Source: Coriobacteriaceae bacterium (GTDB lineage Bacteria > Actinomycetota > Coriobacteriia > Coriobacteriales > Atopobiaceae). Taken from it: a stretch of DNA of 64,000 nucleotides. The translations under genes and the position numbers were made by a program. The stretch is from positions 241,452-305,451 of the forward strand of contig SFGZ01000008.1 of the NCBI GenBank assembly GCA_004557505.1, written 5' to 3'. The notes beneath the pieces are model-generated. The model had not been told where the DNA came from. It did not search any database and was given only the letters and a program-made list of their open reading frames with translations. Below, piece by piece: positions 32,976 to 41,847 of this stretch; within the stretch, counting starts at the first letter, position 1; each line of letters opens with the position of its first letter.

Positions 32976-34172
32976 CTACTCGGCGGCAGGCTCCGTCGCG
33001 GGCTCAGCGCCCTCGTCCTTCTCGGCAGGGCTGTCGCTCTCGGGCAGAGGCTTGACCTCGACCTCGGTGCCCAGGGTCTCGGCGGCGGCCTTCATGGACA
33101 GGGAGATGCGGCGGCGGTCAAGGTCGATCTCCATGACCTTCACCTGGACGGTGTCGCTAACCTGGCACACCTGCGAGGGGGCGTCCACGTGGCTCTTGGC
33201 CATCTCGGAGATGTGGACCAGGCCCTCGACGCCCTCGCCGAGGTCGACGAAGGCACCGAAGGTGACGAGCTTGGTGACCTTGCCCTCAACGATGGCGCCC
33301 ACGGGATACTTCTTGACGAGGGTGCGCCAGGGATCCTCGGTGGTCTGCTTGAGGCCGAGGGAGATGCGCTCGCGGCTGAGGTCGACGTCGAGCACCTGCA
33401 CCTCGACCTCCTGGCCAACCTTGACGACCTCGGAGGGGTGGTTGACGTGATTCCAGGAAAGCTCGGAGATGTGGACCAGGCCGTCGATGCCGCCAAGGTC
33501 CACGAAGGCGCCGAAGTCCACAATCGAGGAGACGGTGCCCTTGAGACGCATGCCGGGCTTGAGCTTGGAGAGGATCTCCTGGCGCTCGGCCTTGCGGGCC
33601 TCCTCGAGCACGACGCGGCGGGAGAGGACCACGTTGTTGCGGTTGCGATCCATCTCGATGACGCGGGCCTCGATGCGCGTGCCCAGGTAGGCGTTGAGGT
33701 CCTTCACGCGACGAAGGTCGACGAGGGAGGCGGGCAAAAAGCCGCGCAGGCCGATGTCGAGGATGAGGCCGCCCTTGACGACTTCGATGACCTCGCCCTC
33801 CACGGTCTCGCCGGAGTTGAACTTCTCCTCCACGCGGTTCCATGCGCGCTCGTACTCGGCACGCTTCTTGGAGAGGACGAGACGGCCCTCCTTGTCCTCC
33901 TTCTGAAGGACGAGGGCCTCGATCTGGTCGCCCAGGGAGACGACGTCGGAGGGGTCGACGTCCTTGCGGATGGAAAGCTCGCGAGCGGGAATGACGCCCT
34001 CGGACTTGTAGCCGATGTCAAGCAGGACCTCGTCGCGCTCGATCTTGACGACGGTGCCGGTGACAAGATCGCCCTCGTCGAAATCGGTGACAGTACCATC
34101 GATGAGGTTGTTCATCTCCTCGTCGGAAATATCATCCAGCGCGAAGACGGACGAGTTCTGAATCTCACTCAA
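32976..34172 (-). CDS. rpsA: 30S ribosomal protein S1
   Basis: This is an RNA-binding ribosomal protein that helps messages dock on the 30S subunit. Four S1 domains occupy about residues 35-360: GDLVTGTVVKIERDEVLLDI, GETVEGEVIEVVKGGLILDI, GMRLKGTVSSIVDFGAFVDL and GAIVEGKVTKLVTFGAFVDL. An acidic N-terminal tail and a Glu/Pro-rich C-terminal tail flank them. At 398 residues it is the four-domain form seen in Actinobacteria and Firmicutes, shorter than the six-domain E. coli protein. It has a long leader with direct repeats and stands alone. Confidence 0.95.
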   Translation of the reverse strand: MSEIQNSSVFALDDISDEEMNNLIDGTVTDFDEGDLVTGTVVKIERDEVLLDIGYKSEGVIPARELSIRKDVDPSDVVSLGDQIEALVLQKEDKEGRLVLSKKRAEYERAWNRVEEKFNSGETVEGEVIEVVKGGLILDIGLRGFLPASLVDLRRVKDLNAYLGTRIEARVIEMDRNRNNVVLSRRVVLEEARKAERQEILSKLKPGMRLKGTVSSIVDFGAFVDLGGIDGLVHISELSWNHVNHPSEVVKVGQEVEVQVLDVDLSRERISLGLKQTTEDPWRTLVKKYPVGAIVEGKVTKLVTFGAFVDLGEGVEGLVHISEMAKSHVDAPSQVCQVSDTVQVKVMEIDLDRRRISLSMKAAAETLGTEVEVKPLPESDSPAEKDEGAEPATEPAAE

Positions 34173-34621
34173 AGGTGGACCCCTCTCGAAACGGGGCCCC
34201 GGTCGTCATGGTCTGCGCTTCCGCGCTCGCGCACGAACGCTGAGGCGAACTTACATGCTCTCGGGGGCCGACAGATACGCTGCATGGCGGAAGACCTTCG
34301 GCGTGCGTTGCGAGAGGGGCGGCGGACGGGGCGCTTCCCGTGAGACGCACGGGCCGTCCCCTTGCCGCGCGCGGCCAGACCCCGTCCGTCTTCGCGGGCC
34401 TCCCCTTCCTCGCCGTCCCCCTGTCCCGCGCGCGGCCAGACCGCATGGAGAAGGTTTCCGGGAGATGAACGAATGCCGGGCCTGTCGGCGATCAAAACGC
34501 CACATCACTTAGGGTGTTGAGACAATCGCGCGCAGCCTTGCGCCGGGGCGCAGGGTTCTGTAGGGTCACAGGTGAGCATCGGGGCCAGGGCAGGCCTAGC
34601 GCAGGAATGGGGGTTGACGCC
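34173..34621. promoter_or_regulatory. Divergent leader region of rpsA and the HAD gene with direct repeats
   Basis: This 449-base region lies between divergent genes. It contains a direct repeat of about 30 bases (GCCGTCCCC, a 3-4 base spacer, then CGCGCGCGGCCAGACC) at 34353-34381 and 34412-34442. No gene was recognised. The repeats are 5' of rpsA and could fold in its leader RNA; autoregulation of S1 via a structured leader is known in other bacteria. Confidence 0.5.
34353..34442. repeat. Two-copy direct repeat in rpsA leader
   Basis: The 17-base core CCGCGCGCGGCCAGACC is identical at 34365-34381 and 34426-34442, each preceded by GCCGTCCCC. CGCGCGCG makes each copy self-complementary. Spacing is about 60 bases. 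Confidence 0.55.
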
Positions 34622-35383
34622 ATGATCAAGGCGGTTCTCTTCGACCTTGACGACACCTTGCTCGACATCAACTTCACCGCATTCATGACGCGCTACGTCG
34701 CGGGGCTCTCGGGACTTCTCGGCAGCATCTCTCGCACGCCGGCACCGCTCATGGGGATCCCCTTCACGAAGAGCTACCTTGCGCTGGAGAACCGGAAGCG
34801 CTCCGACGATCTCACCAACCACCAGCTCTTCATCCGCAAGTTCCACGCCCTCACCGGCATCCCCCTAGACGACCCCGTGATAGCAGACGCCGTCGACTGC
34901 TATGAGCGCGAGGTCGTGCCCGCCATGCGCGGCGGCATCGTTGCGGCACGCCCCCAGCGCGGCGGCCGAGAGGCGGTCGATGCGGTACACGAGCTCGGCC
35001 TCACCTGCGCGCTCGCAACGAACCCGGCCTTCTCGGGGGCCTGCGTCAAGGCCCGCATGGGCTGGGCGGGCGTCGTGCCCGGGGACTTCGTGCTCGCCTC
35101 GGACTGGGACAACGCGCACAGGCTCAAGCCGAGCGCCCGCTTCTACCAGGAGTTCATGAACGCGCTTGGCCTTACGTGCGACGAATGCCTCATGGTTGGC
35201 AACGACTCGCGCCGCGACTTCCCCCACCCCGACTGCGGGCTGCGCACCATCTACGTTGGACATGCCTGGCCGCGGCGCGCGGTGTGGCATGGCCCCATGT
35301 CTCGTCTCGCCCGCGAGCTTCCCGATGTCATCCGGAGGTTTGACGGCGAGGAGTCCAACAGGCGTGACATGGCCTCCCTCTAG
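34622..35383 (+). CDS. HAD-superfamily hydrolase
   Basis: This is a 253-residue haloacid-dehalogenase-type phosphatase. Motif I is FDLDDTLLD with the nucleophilic Asp at about residue 8. Motif II is in CALATNPAF, and motif IV is MVGNDSRRDF. The cap lies between motifs I and II. The substrate is unknown. I chose the ATG at 34622, at the family start; an ATG 15 bases upstream (34607) preceded by AGGA is possible. The next gene follows 58 bases later in the same direction. Confidence 0.87.
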   Translation: MIKAVLFDLDDTLLDINFTAFMTRYVAGLSGLLGSISRTPAPLMGIPFTKSYLALENRKRSDDLTNHQLFIRKFHALTGIPLDDPVIADAVDCYEREVVPAMRGGIVAARPQRGGREAVDAVHELGLTCALATNPAFSGACVKARMGWAGVVPGDFVLASDWDNAHRLKPSARFYQEFMNALGLTCDECLMVGNDSRRDFPHPDCGLRTIYVGHAWPRRAVWHGPMSRLARELPDVIRRFDGEESNRRDMASL

Positions 35384-35441
35384 CGCTACCGTTTCCTCCA
35401 ACCCGTGTACGGATCCGCGCACGATGACGGCTGGAGGGCCC

Positions 35442-36749
35442 ATGGACCGCAGCACCTACGACACCTACCTCGACATCCTGAGGCGCAAGCTCGTGTGCGC
35501 CCTCGGCTGCACCGAGCCCATTGCCGTGGCATACGTGGCCGCCCTCGCCCGCGACGCCCTGGGGGCAGCGCCGGAGCACCTCGAGGTCTCTTGCAGCGGC
35601 AACATAATCAAGAACGTGAAGAGCGTGGCTGTGCCCAACTCGGGCGGGCAGCGCGGCATCGAGGCCGCGGCGACGCTGGGTGCCGTTGGCGGCGACGCCA
35701 CGCGCGCGCTCGAGGTTCTTGAGGGCGTGGGCGAGAGGGACCGCCAGCGCACAAGGGAGCTTGTCTCGTCAGGATTCTGCTCGGTCTCTCTCGCCGAGGG
35801 CGTGCCCAAGCTCTACGTGCGCGCCGTTGCCACGGGAGGGGGGCACACCGGTGTGGCGTGCGTGGCCGGCAGGCACACCAACGTGGTCGAGCTCACGCGC
35901 GACGGGACCACCGCGCGCGTCGACGGCGTCACGGCCAGCGAGCAGGACACCTGCGGCACCGATGGCGAGCCGGAGGAACCGGGCCTCTCGTCGCTCTCGC
36001 TGGAGAGCATCTGGGAGTTTGCGCACGAGGTGGACGTCGAGGACATCCGCGCGATGGTCGAGCGGCAGGTGGGGCTTAACGGCGCCATATCCGACGAGGG
36101 GCTCTCTGGTGACTGGGGCGCCCGCATTGGGAAGACGCTCCTGCTCACACGGCCTGACGACATCTCCTGCCGCGCACGGGCGGCCGCGGCGGCCGGATCC
36201 GACGCGCGCATGAGCGGCTGCGCCATGCCCGTGGTCATCAACTGCGGGAGCGGCAACCAGGGCATCACCTGCTCGCTGCCGGTGGTGGAGTACGCCAAGT
36301 ACCTGCGGGTGCCCCATGACGAGATGCTGCGCGCCGTGGCGCTCTCAGACCTCACCGCCATCCACGCCAAGCGCTTCATCGGCGAGCTCTCGGCGTTCTG
36401 CGGTGCCGTGACGGCTGCGACCGGCGCAGGGGCGGCCGTGTGCTACCTGCGCGGGGGCTCTTTTGGGCAGTATCAGGCGACCATCGCGAACACGCTGGCA
36501 AACGTGGGCGGCATCGTGTGCGACGGCGCCAAGCCCAGCTGCGCGGCAAAGATCGCGGCCGCGGTGGACGCGGCGATTCTCGGCTGCGACATGGCGCTGT
36601 CCAACGTGGACTTTAGGCCCGGCGAGGGGCTCATCGGCGAGACGGCCGAGGAGACCATACGCTCGATGGGCTACGTGGGCCGCGTTGGCATGCACCCCAC
36701 CGACGTCGAGATCTTGAACATCATGATTGGCAAGACCGTCTGCTCGTGA
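35442..36749 (+). CDS. UPF0597/L-cysteine desulfidase-like protein (YhaM/CyuA type)
   Basis: This 435-residue protein belongs to the UPF0597 family, related to the alpha subunit of iron-sulfur L-serine dehydratase. Members such as CyuA (YhaM) break down L-cysteine to pyruvate, ammonia and sulfide. Candidate cluster ligands include Cys in ALGCTEPIA and CGSGNQGITCSLP. SCSGNIIKNVKSVAVPNSGG and GGIVCDGAKPSCAAKI are typical. The ATG at 35442 follows CTGGAGGG. It is transcribed after the HAD gene. The desulfidase assignment is by family. Confidence 0.86.
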   Translation: MDRSTYDTYLDILRRKLVCALGCTEPIAVAYVAALARDALGAAPEHLEVSCSGNIIKNVKSVAVPNSGGQRGIEAAATLGAVGGDATRALEVLEGVGERDRQRTRELVSSGFCSVSLAEGVPKLYVRAVATGGGHTGVACVAGRHTNVVELTRDGTTARVDGVTASEQDTCGTDGEPEEPGLSSLSLESIWEFAHEVDVEDIRAMVERQVGLNGAISDEGLSGDWGARIGKTLLLTRPDDISCRARAAAAAGSDARMSGCAMPVVINCGSGNQGITCSLPVVEYAKYLRVPHDEMLRAVALSDLTAIHAKRFIGELSAFCGAVTAATGAGAAVCYLRGGSFGQYQATIANTLANVGGIVCDGAKPSCAAKIAAAVDAAILGCDMALSNVDFRPGEGLIGETAEETIRSMGYVGRVGMHPTDVEILNIMIGKTVCS

Positions 36750-36770
36750 GGCAGGGGGTCTCCCCTTGCC

Positions 36771-37154
36771 TCATTCCATGCCCGCCAGCCAGTACCCGGC
36801 CTCCTCGATGACCTTGCGGTATGCGCCCTCGTCGATGGGCGACGTCGAACGCACCTGCGCGCTGCCGTCGGCGAGCGAGACCGTGGCCCAGGTTCCGTCG
36901 ACGGAGTCGAGGGCGCGGGTGACGTTTTCCGCGCAGCGCTCGCAGCTCATGCCGCCGATCTCGAGATTCGCCCGATAGGGGTAGTGAGCCTCGTCCGTGT
37001 CCTCAACCGTGCGGGCGCGGAACTGCTTTCCCGCGGTCTTCTTGGCGCCGCCGCAGCAGCCTCGCGTGCCCGTTGCCATATCCACAAAGCGGCGGATGGA
37101 AATGGCGAGGATCACGGCGACAACCAGAACGAGAACGACGTCTATTGGCTTCAT
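36771..37154 (-). CDS. Membrane-anchored heavy-metal-binding protein (FeoB-associated-like N-terminus fused to HMA)
   Basis: This 127-residue protein starts with one membrane segment (VVLVLVVAVILAISIRRFV) and a short CCGGAKK motif, the layout of FeoB-associated Cys-rich proteins. A complete HMA domain with the metal site GGMSCERCAENV follows (about residues 65-125). The fusion suggests a membrane-tethered copper or iron handling factor. No transporter is adjacent. It is convergent with the UPF0597 gene, with 21 bases between stops. The ATG at 37154 follows GAAGGGG-like bases. Confidence 0.8.
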   Translation of the reverse strand: MKPIDVVLVLVVAVILAISIRRFVDMATGTRGCCGGAKKTAGKQFRARTVEDTDEAHYPYRANLEIGGMSCERCAENVTRALDSVDGTWATVSLADGSAQVRSTSPIDEGAYRKVIEEAGYWLAGME

Positions 37155-37703
37155 GGCGCACCCCTTCTCCGCGCGCGGCGCACTGCCATTGGGAGGCATG
37201 CGTTCGCGACGGCTATTGTTAGCGGTGGGAAACTATAGCACCGAGAGGCGCGGATGGATGTCTCCGCCATCTCCTTTCGCGGGGTTTATCGCCATTTCTC
37301 AAAACGGATTACGGCGACCTGCGAAAACGTCGAGCCAGTTTAAGAGATGGCGATGAGCTCCGAAGGGGGCAGTCCGAGAGGGGTGGGGGTCTCAGGACCG
37401 GCTCGTTTGGGATCCGGGCCGGCGTCGCGCCAGGGCTTCCGGTTGGCAGCGGTTTTGGCTGAGTCATTTATATGCATCCTTTGCAGTGCCACTTCGCTGA
37501 CCTGCAACTTATCAAGACTCGAACAACCAGATACTCAGGGGCGCCTCGAGAAACCGTAGCCTAACCGACAATTCGTGCCACCGGGCCATTGCCGGCGCCC
37601 GGGCGTTGGCAATCCCGGCGCCAGCATGGCGCCCGAGGGCCCCCTTCGCGCGCGCACGCAGCGGAAACGCGCCTTCCGGCGTCGCGCGGGGCCCGCGCGC
37701 CCC
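37155..37703. other. 549-base intergenic region with an imperfect inverted repeat
   Basis: This region lies between the metal-binding gene start and the rnhA stop. It contains the inverted repeat at 37288-37354 and, around 37440-37560, a moderately A+T-rich stretch that I could not assign. The motif GGTTGTTCGAGTC on the minus strand resembles a tRNA T-loop, but no T-stem pairs, so I do not call a tRNA. No coding region is convincing. Confidence 0.4.
37288..37354. repeat. Imperfect inverted repeat, ATCGCCATTTCTCAAAAC / GTTTAAGAGATGGCGAT
   Basis: The two 17-18 base arms match except at about three positions and enclose 32 bases that contain a further CGACCTGCGAAAACGTCG dyad. It could be a mobile repeat, a terminator for a short transcript or a structured RNA. 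No neighbouring gene explains it. Confidence 0.5.
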
Positions 37704-38222
37704 CTATGCGTCCGTGTCCGAGAAGCCCTCGTCATCCGCGAGCGACCTCCCGTCCGCCGCCGTGGTGGCAAGCTCGTCGCAGCGCTCGTTGAGGTCGTGG
37801 CCGGCGTGCCCCTTCACCCAGACAAAGCTCACGTCGTGCGGCGCCATGGCCGCGAGCAGGCGATTCCATAGGTCGACGTTCTTGACCGGCTGCTTTTGCG
37901 CCGTCTTCCAGCCTCGCCGCATCCAGCCGTCAATCCAGTGATCGTTGAAGGCCTTCACCACGTACTGGGAGTCGGAGTGCAGCTCCACGCTGCACGGCGC
38001 TGTGAGCGCCTCCAGCGCGGCGATGGCGCCCATGAGCTCCATGCGGTTGTTCGTGGTGCGCCGATACCCCCGCGAAAGCTCGCGCCGGTGCGTCTGCCCG
38101 GCAGGATCGGTGTAGAGCAGCACCGCGCCAAAGCCTCCCGGGCCGGGGTTGCCCCGGGAGGAGCCGTCGGAGTAAGCCACCACGCGCATGCGTCCCCGTC
38201 CCTGCGCCTGTCCCTGTACCAT
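37704..38222 (-). CDS. rnhA: Ribonuclease HI
   Basis: This nuclease cleaves the RNA strand of RNA-DNA hybrids. The metal-binding DEDD set is visible: Asp in VAYSDGSSRGNPG, Glu in NRMELMGA, Asp in LHSDSQYV and Asp in NERCDELA, plus the flap His in WVKGHAGH. The ATG at 38222 lies nine bases after the polA stop with GAGGGG upstream (172 residues). An ATG at 38189 starts at the family boundary (MRVVAYSDG) but has a weaker site. It is coupled to polA, with which it cooperates in primer removal. Confidence 0.92.
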   Translation of the reverse strand: MVQGQAQGRGRMRVVAYSDGSSRGNPGPGGFGAVLLYTDPAGQTHRRELSRGYRRTTNNRMELMGAIAALEALTAPCSVELHSDSQYVVKAFNDHWIDGWMRRGWKTAQKQPVKNVDLWNRLLAAMAPHDVSFVWVKGHAGHDLNERCDELATTAADGRSLADDEGFSDTDA

Positions 38223-38231
38223 GATGCCCCT

Positions 38232-40976
38232 CTACTTCGCGTCGGCCCACGTGGCACCCGAGGAGACCTCGGCGATGAGCGGCACCTTGAGCTGCGTCAC
38301 GCCTTCCATGGTCTCCCTGACCAGCAAGGATGTCGCGTCGATCTCGTCCACGGGAACCTCGAGGTCAAGCTCGTCGTGGATCTGTAGCACGAGCTTGGAT
38401 CTGAGACCCTCCTCGGCCAGGCGCCTCTCAACGCGAACCATTGCAATTTTGATAATGTCTGCCGCCGTTCCCTGCATGGGGTGATTCATAGCCGTGCGCT
38501 CGCCGAAGGCCACGAGCTGCTTGTTCCGCTGCGAGAACTCGCGGATGTGGCGCTTGCGGCCATACATGGTGATGGCATAGCCGTGCTCGTGCGCAAAGGC
38601 GACGGAGCGGTCGAGGTAGGCGCGGACGCCCGGGTATGCCTCGAAGTAGCGGTCGATCATCTGCTGCGCCTCCGCACGCGGGATCTTGAGCGAGGTTGCG
38701 AGGCCGTACGCCTGCTGGCCGTAGACGATGCCAAAGTTCACGGCCTTCGCACGGCTGCGCAGCTGCGGCGTGACCTCCTCGACGGGGACCCCAAAGACGC
38801 GCGCGGCGGTCGCGGCGTGGAAGTCCGCGCCCTCGTTGAAGGCCGCGATAAGGTGCTCGTCGCCGGAGAGGTGCGCGAGGAGCCTCAGCTCGATCTGCGA
38901 GTAGTCGCAGGCGAGAAAGACCGAGCCCTCGGGCACCGTGAAGGCGGTGCGCACGCGATGCCCCAGCTCAGAGCGGGTGGGGATGTTCTGCAGGTTGGGA
39001 TCGGAGCTCGACAGGCGCCCCGTGGCCGCCACCGTCTGGTTGAAGGTGGTGTGGATGCGATGGTCTCCCCTGATGAGCGCCGGCAGGGCGTCGAGGTAGG
39101 TCGACTTGATCTTCGCGCGCTCGCGGTACTCAAGCACCTCTGCCACCAGCTCGTCCGTCTGGGCGAGGTCGGCGAGGACCTTGGCGTTTGTCGAATAGAA
39201 GCCCCTCTTGGTGCGCTTCATGCCAAAGGTGGGCAGCTTGCGCACGTCAAAGAGGATGTGCGAGAGCTGCTGCGGCGAGTCTATGTTGAAGTCCTCCCCC
39301 GCCATGGCATGGATGTCGGAGACCATCTGGTCTATCTCGGCACCAAGCTCGGAGGATTGCCGGGCGAGAATCGCAGGGTCGACGGAGAGGCCCACGCGCT
39401 CCATCTGCGCGAGCACGGGCAGCAGCGGCATCTCTATCTTGTCCATGACATCCGCAGAGCCGTCGTCGGAAAGCCGCTGCGCCAGCACCGGGACAAGGAG
39501 CCTGGCGGCTACGGCCTCAGAGGCGGCGGCCGGCGCGGCGCCCCCATCCGGGAGCGCGGGCGAGAGGAACTTCTCGGCAAGGCCGCGCACCCCGAAGGAC
39601 GGGCGGTCTGATTCCAGCAGGTAGGTGGCCACACCGACGTCGAAGATGCGCTCGGGGGCCATGCCTTTTGCCGCCATGGCCTCGGACAGCGACGAGTCCA
39701 CCGGGGAGAGCCGGTGGAAGAGCGCCTTGACGTCGCCTGACGCCACGTGACCCTCCGCAAAGGCAAGCTCGAGCGCGGCGTCTGCCGCATCGCCGGCAAA
39801 GCGCAGCAGCACGTCATCGGCAACGGAGACCCACAGCGTGTAGCCCTGCGAGAACAGCGTGCCCGCAGACGGGTCCTCCTCGGCGGCGCAGCCGAGCCAG
39901 CCCTCCCCCCTGACGGCGTCCTTGAGCGCGGCGGTGGCGGCGGCGCCCTCGAGCGGGACCGGCACCGGTATGGTCACGGGGGCCGCGGGGACAGCGGCGA
40001 GCGCGCCTGCGGTTGCGCCTGCCGTGCCGGCGGCCGCCGTGCCAACGGGGCCGCCCCCGAGACGGGCCAGCCTGCCCGTGAGCCCGGTAAACCCAAGCGC
40101 CGAGAAGGCCTTGGTGACCTCCGCGGGATCGAAGGTGGGGAACTTTGCGTCGGAGAGCTCGATGTCGATGGGGGCATCGGTGCGGATGGTCGCGATCTCG
40201 CGAGACAGCAGGGCATCGTCCACGTGAGCGCGGAGGTTCTCGCCCATCTTGCCCTTGACCTCGTCCGCATGGGCGATGACCTCGTCAAGGTTGCCGTACT
40301 TCACGATGAGGGCGGCCGCCTTCTTGGGGCCGATGCTCGGCACGCCCGGGATGTTGTCCGACGTGTCGCCCTTAAGGCCGTAGAAGTCCGGCACCAGGTC
40401 GGGCGTGATGCCGTGGTAGAGGTCGTCAACGCTCTCGGGGGTCATGATCTGGACCTCGGAGACGCCCTTCTTGGTGGAGGCGATCCTCACGTGCTCGGTG
40501 GCCAGCTGGTACATGTCGCGGTCGCCGGTGAAGAGCAGCATCTCGTAGCCCGCGGCCTCGCCGCGGCGCGCGAGGGTGCCCAGGATGTCGTCGCCCTCCC
40601 AGCCCTCAAGCTCGCAGACCGGCACGTCAAGCACGCGGAGCAGGTCCTTTACCATGGGGAACTGCTCGTGGAGCGCTTCGTCCATGGGCGGCCGCTGGGC
40701 CTTGTACTGGGGGAGCTTCTCCATGCGCACCCTGGGCTTGCCCTTGTCGAAGGCGCAGATGACGCCATCGGGACGGAAGGCCTCCACCAGCTTGATGAAC
40801 ATGTTGAAGAACCCAAAGAGCGCGTTGGTCGAGCGGCCGTCCGGTGCGGTCATGGGCTGCATGATGGCGTGGTACGCGCGGTGCATGAGCGAGTTGCCGT
40901 CGATGACGGCTATGGTCCGGCGCGCGGCTTCGGCCTGGGCGGCCGCGGGCGTGGTGGTCCCTTCGGATTCTGACAT
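38232..40976 (-). CDS. polA: DNA polymerase I
   Basis: This polymerase fills gaps and removes RNA primers. It has a 5'-nuclease domain (residues about 20-320, with FYGLKGDTSDNIPGVPSIGP) and a polymerase domain (DPNLQNIPTR, DYSQIELRLLAHLSGD, RSRAKAVNFGIVYG, IHDELDLEV). The central 3'-5' exonuclease domain appears inactive: where the DTE motif is expected the sequence reads GCAAEEDPS, and motif III lacks its Asp-Tyr pair. An Ala/Pro/Val-rich linker separates the domains. It has 914 residues. The ATG at 40976 follows GAGAGGGGAC; upstream in-frame sequence is not conserved-looking. It is followed by rnhA. Confidence 0.95.
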   Translation of the reverse strand: MSESEGTTTPAAAQAEAARRTIAVIDGNSLMHRAYHAIMQPMTAPDGRSTNALFGFFNMFIKLVEAFRPDGVICAFDKGKPRVRMEKLPQYKAQRPPMDEALHEQFPMVKDLLRVLDVPVCELEGWEGDDILGTLARRGEAAGYEMLLFTGDRDMYQLATEHVRIASTKKGVSEVQIMTPESVDDLYHGITPDLVPDFYGLKGDTSDNIPGVPSIGPKKAAALIVKYGNLDEVIAHADEVKGKMGENLRAHVDDALLSREIATIRTDAPIDIELSDAKFPTFDPAEVTKAFSALGFTGLTGRLARLGGGPVGTAAAGTAGATAGALAAVPAAPVTIPVPVPLEGAAATAALKDAVRGEGWLGCAAEEDPSAGTLFSQGYTLWVSVADDVLLRFAGDAADAALELAFAEGHVASGDVKALFHRLSPVDSSLSEAMAAKGMAPERIFDVGVATYLLESDRPSFGVRGLAEKFLSPALPDGGAAPAAASEAVAARLLVPVLAQRLSDDGSADVMDKIEMPLLPVLAQMERVGLSVDPAILARQSSELGAEIDQMVSDIHAMAGEDFNIDSPQQLSHILFDVRKLPTFGMKRTKRGFYSTNAKVLADLAQTDELVAEVLEYRERAKIKSTYLDALPALIRGDHRIHTTFNQTVAATGRLSSSDPNLQNIPTRSELGHRVRTAFTVPEGSVFLACDYSQIELRLLAHLSGDEHLIAAFNEGADFHAATAARVFGVPVEEVTPQLRSRAKAVNFGIVYGQQAYGLATSLKIPRAEAQQMIDRYFEAYPGVRAYLDRSVAFAHEHGYAITMYGRKRHIREFSQRNKQLVAFGERTAMNHPMQGTAADIIKIAMVRVERRLAEEGLRSKLVLQIHDELDLEVPVDEIDATSLLVRETMEGVTQLKVPLIAEVSSGATWADAK

Positions 40977-41176
40977 GAGCCTGTCCCCTCTCGTGTTGAC
41001 ACGCCCATTGTACCGGGGAGCCGGACGGAATTGGCCACGGCAGGAGGATGAGCGCGAGGTGCCCATGGCTCGCCAGGCCCAGCGCGAGAGTCGCCCATGG
41101 CTGCCAGCGGCTCGCCAGGCCCGAGGCGGGGGGCGTCAGAGCGTGCCTGCGGCCCGTCGAGAACCCGCATCGTCGC

Positions 41177-41833
41177 TCATTCCCCGCCGTCGCCCCCGTG
41201 CCTCGCCTCCTCGGCAAGGCGCTCCCTCACCTCCCGCTCCCGGCGGCGCTGTTGGCGGCTTAGGCGCTCGCGCCCCTTCTTCGAATGGGCGGCGAGGCTA
41301 TCCTGGAAGCCCGTACACGCAACGGTGGGGTTATACCGGGCCGCCAGAAGCGAGATGTCGTCAAACGCCCGCTCCATATGCTTGCGGGAAACCCACATGC
41401 CGGAGAGCTCGAGGAGGTAGTATCCCCTGCCGCCGCTTGCCGCCGCCAGCTGGCGCTGGTCTTCGGTAAGGCCATCCATCTCGTCAAGCGTTTTGAAGCC
41501 AACCACATCAAGCATGAGGGATTCGTTGTTTGCCGCCTTGAGATCGATCCTCTCCACGTGATCCCATGGCACGAAGACGACGTCGCCCCTCTTCGAGAAG
41601 TCAGTCACGCCCCTCGCGTCCGCCTTGAACAGAACTCGCGGATGGGCGATCTCCCGCACGTTTCGGATGATCCCCAGCAGCGCGACGGCTGCGACGGCGT
41701 AGCAGAGGCCCGCCACGACAGGCCCGTCGGCAACCGTTGCGCCCAGGCCCGCGAACGCTGCGCCCAGGACCGCGTACGCCACCGATATGGAGACGAGCTT
41801 GCCCGTGTCGGTTCGAATGACGATGTCCTGCAT
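41177..41833 (-). CDS. Small membrane protein, STM3941/PH-like family (paralogue)
   Basis: This 218-residue protein has two membrane segments (SISVAYAVLGAAFAGLGATV and VVAGLCYAVAAVALLGII). A cytoplasmic PH-like part follows (ADARGVTDFSK, VVFVPWDHVERIDL), then a very basic C-terminal tail (RERLSRQQRRRER). It has the same layout as the protein at 17296-17865. The ATG at 41833 follows AGGAGGAAG. It comes 14 bases after the HAD gene of the second sugar locus. The function is unknown. Confidence 0.75.
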   Translation of the reverse strand: MQDIVIRTDTGKLVSISVAYAVLGAAFAGLGATVADGPVVAGLCYAVAAVALLGIIRNVREIAHPRVLFKADARGVTDFSKRGDVVFVPWDHVERIDLKAANNESLMLDVVGFKTLDEMDGLTEDQRQLAAASGGRGYYLLELSGMWVSRKHMERAFDDISLLAARYNPTVACTGFQDSLAAHSKKGRERLSRQQRRREREVRERLAEEARHGGDGGE

Positions 41834-41847
41834 GCCTTCCTCCTGCG

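Noticed and set aside
37500..37545. A tRNA-like T-loop (GGTTGTTCGAGTC on the minus strand)
   Set aside because: The flanking bases do not form a 5-bp T-stem and no acceptor or anticodon arm can be drawn.
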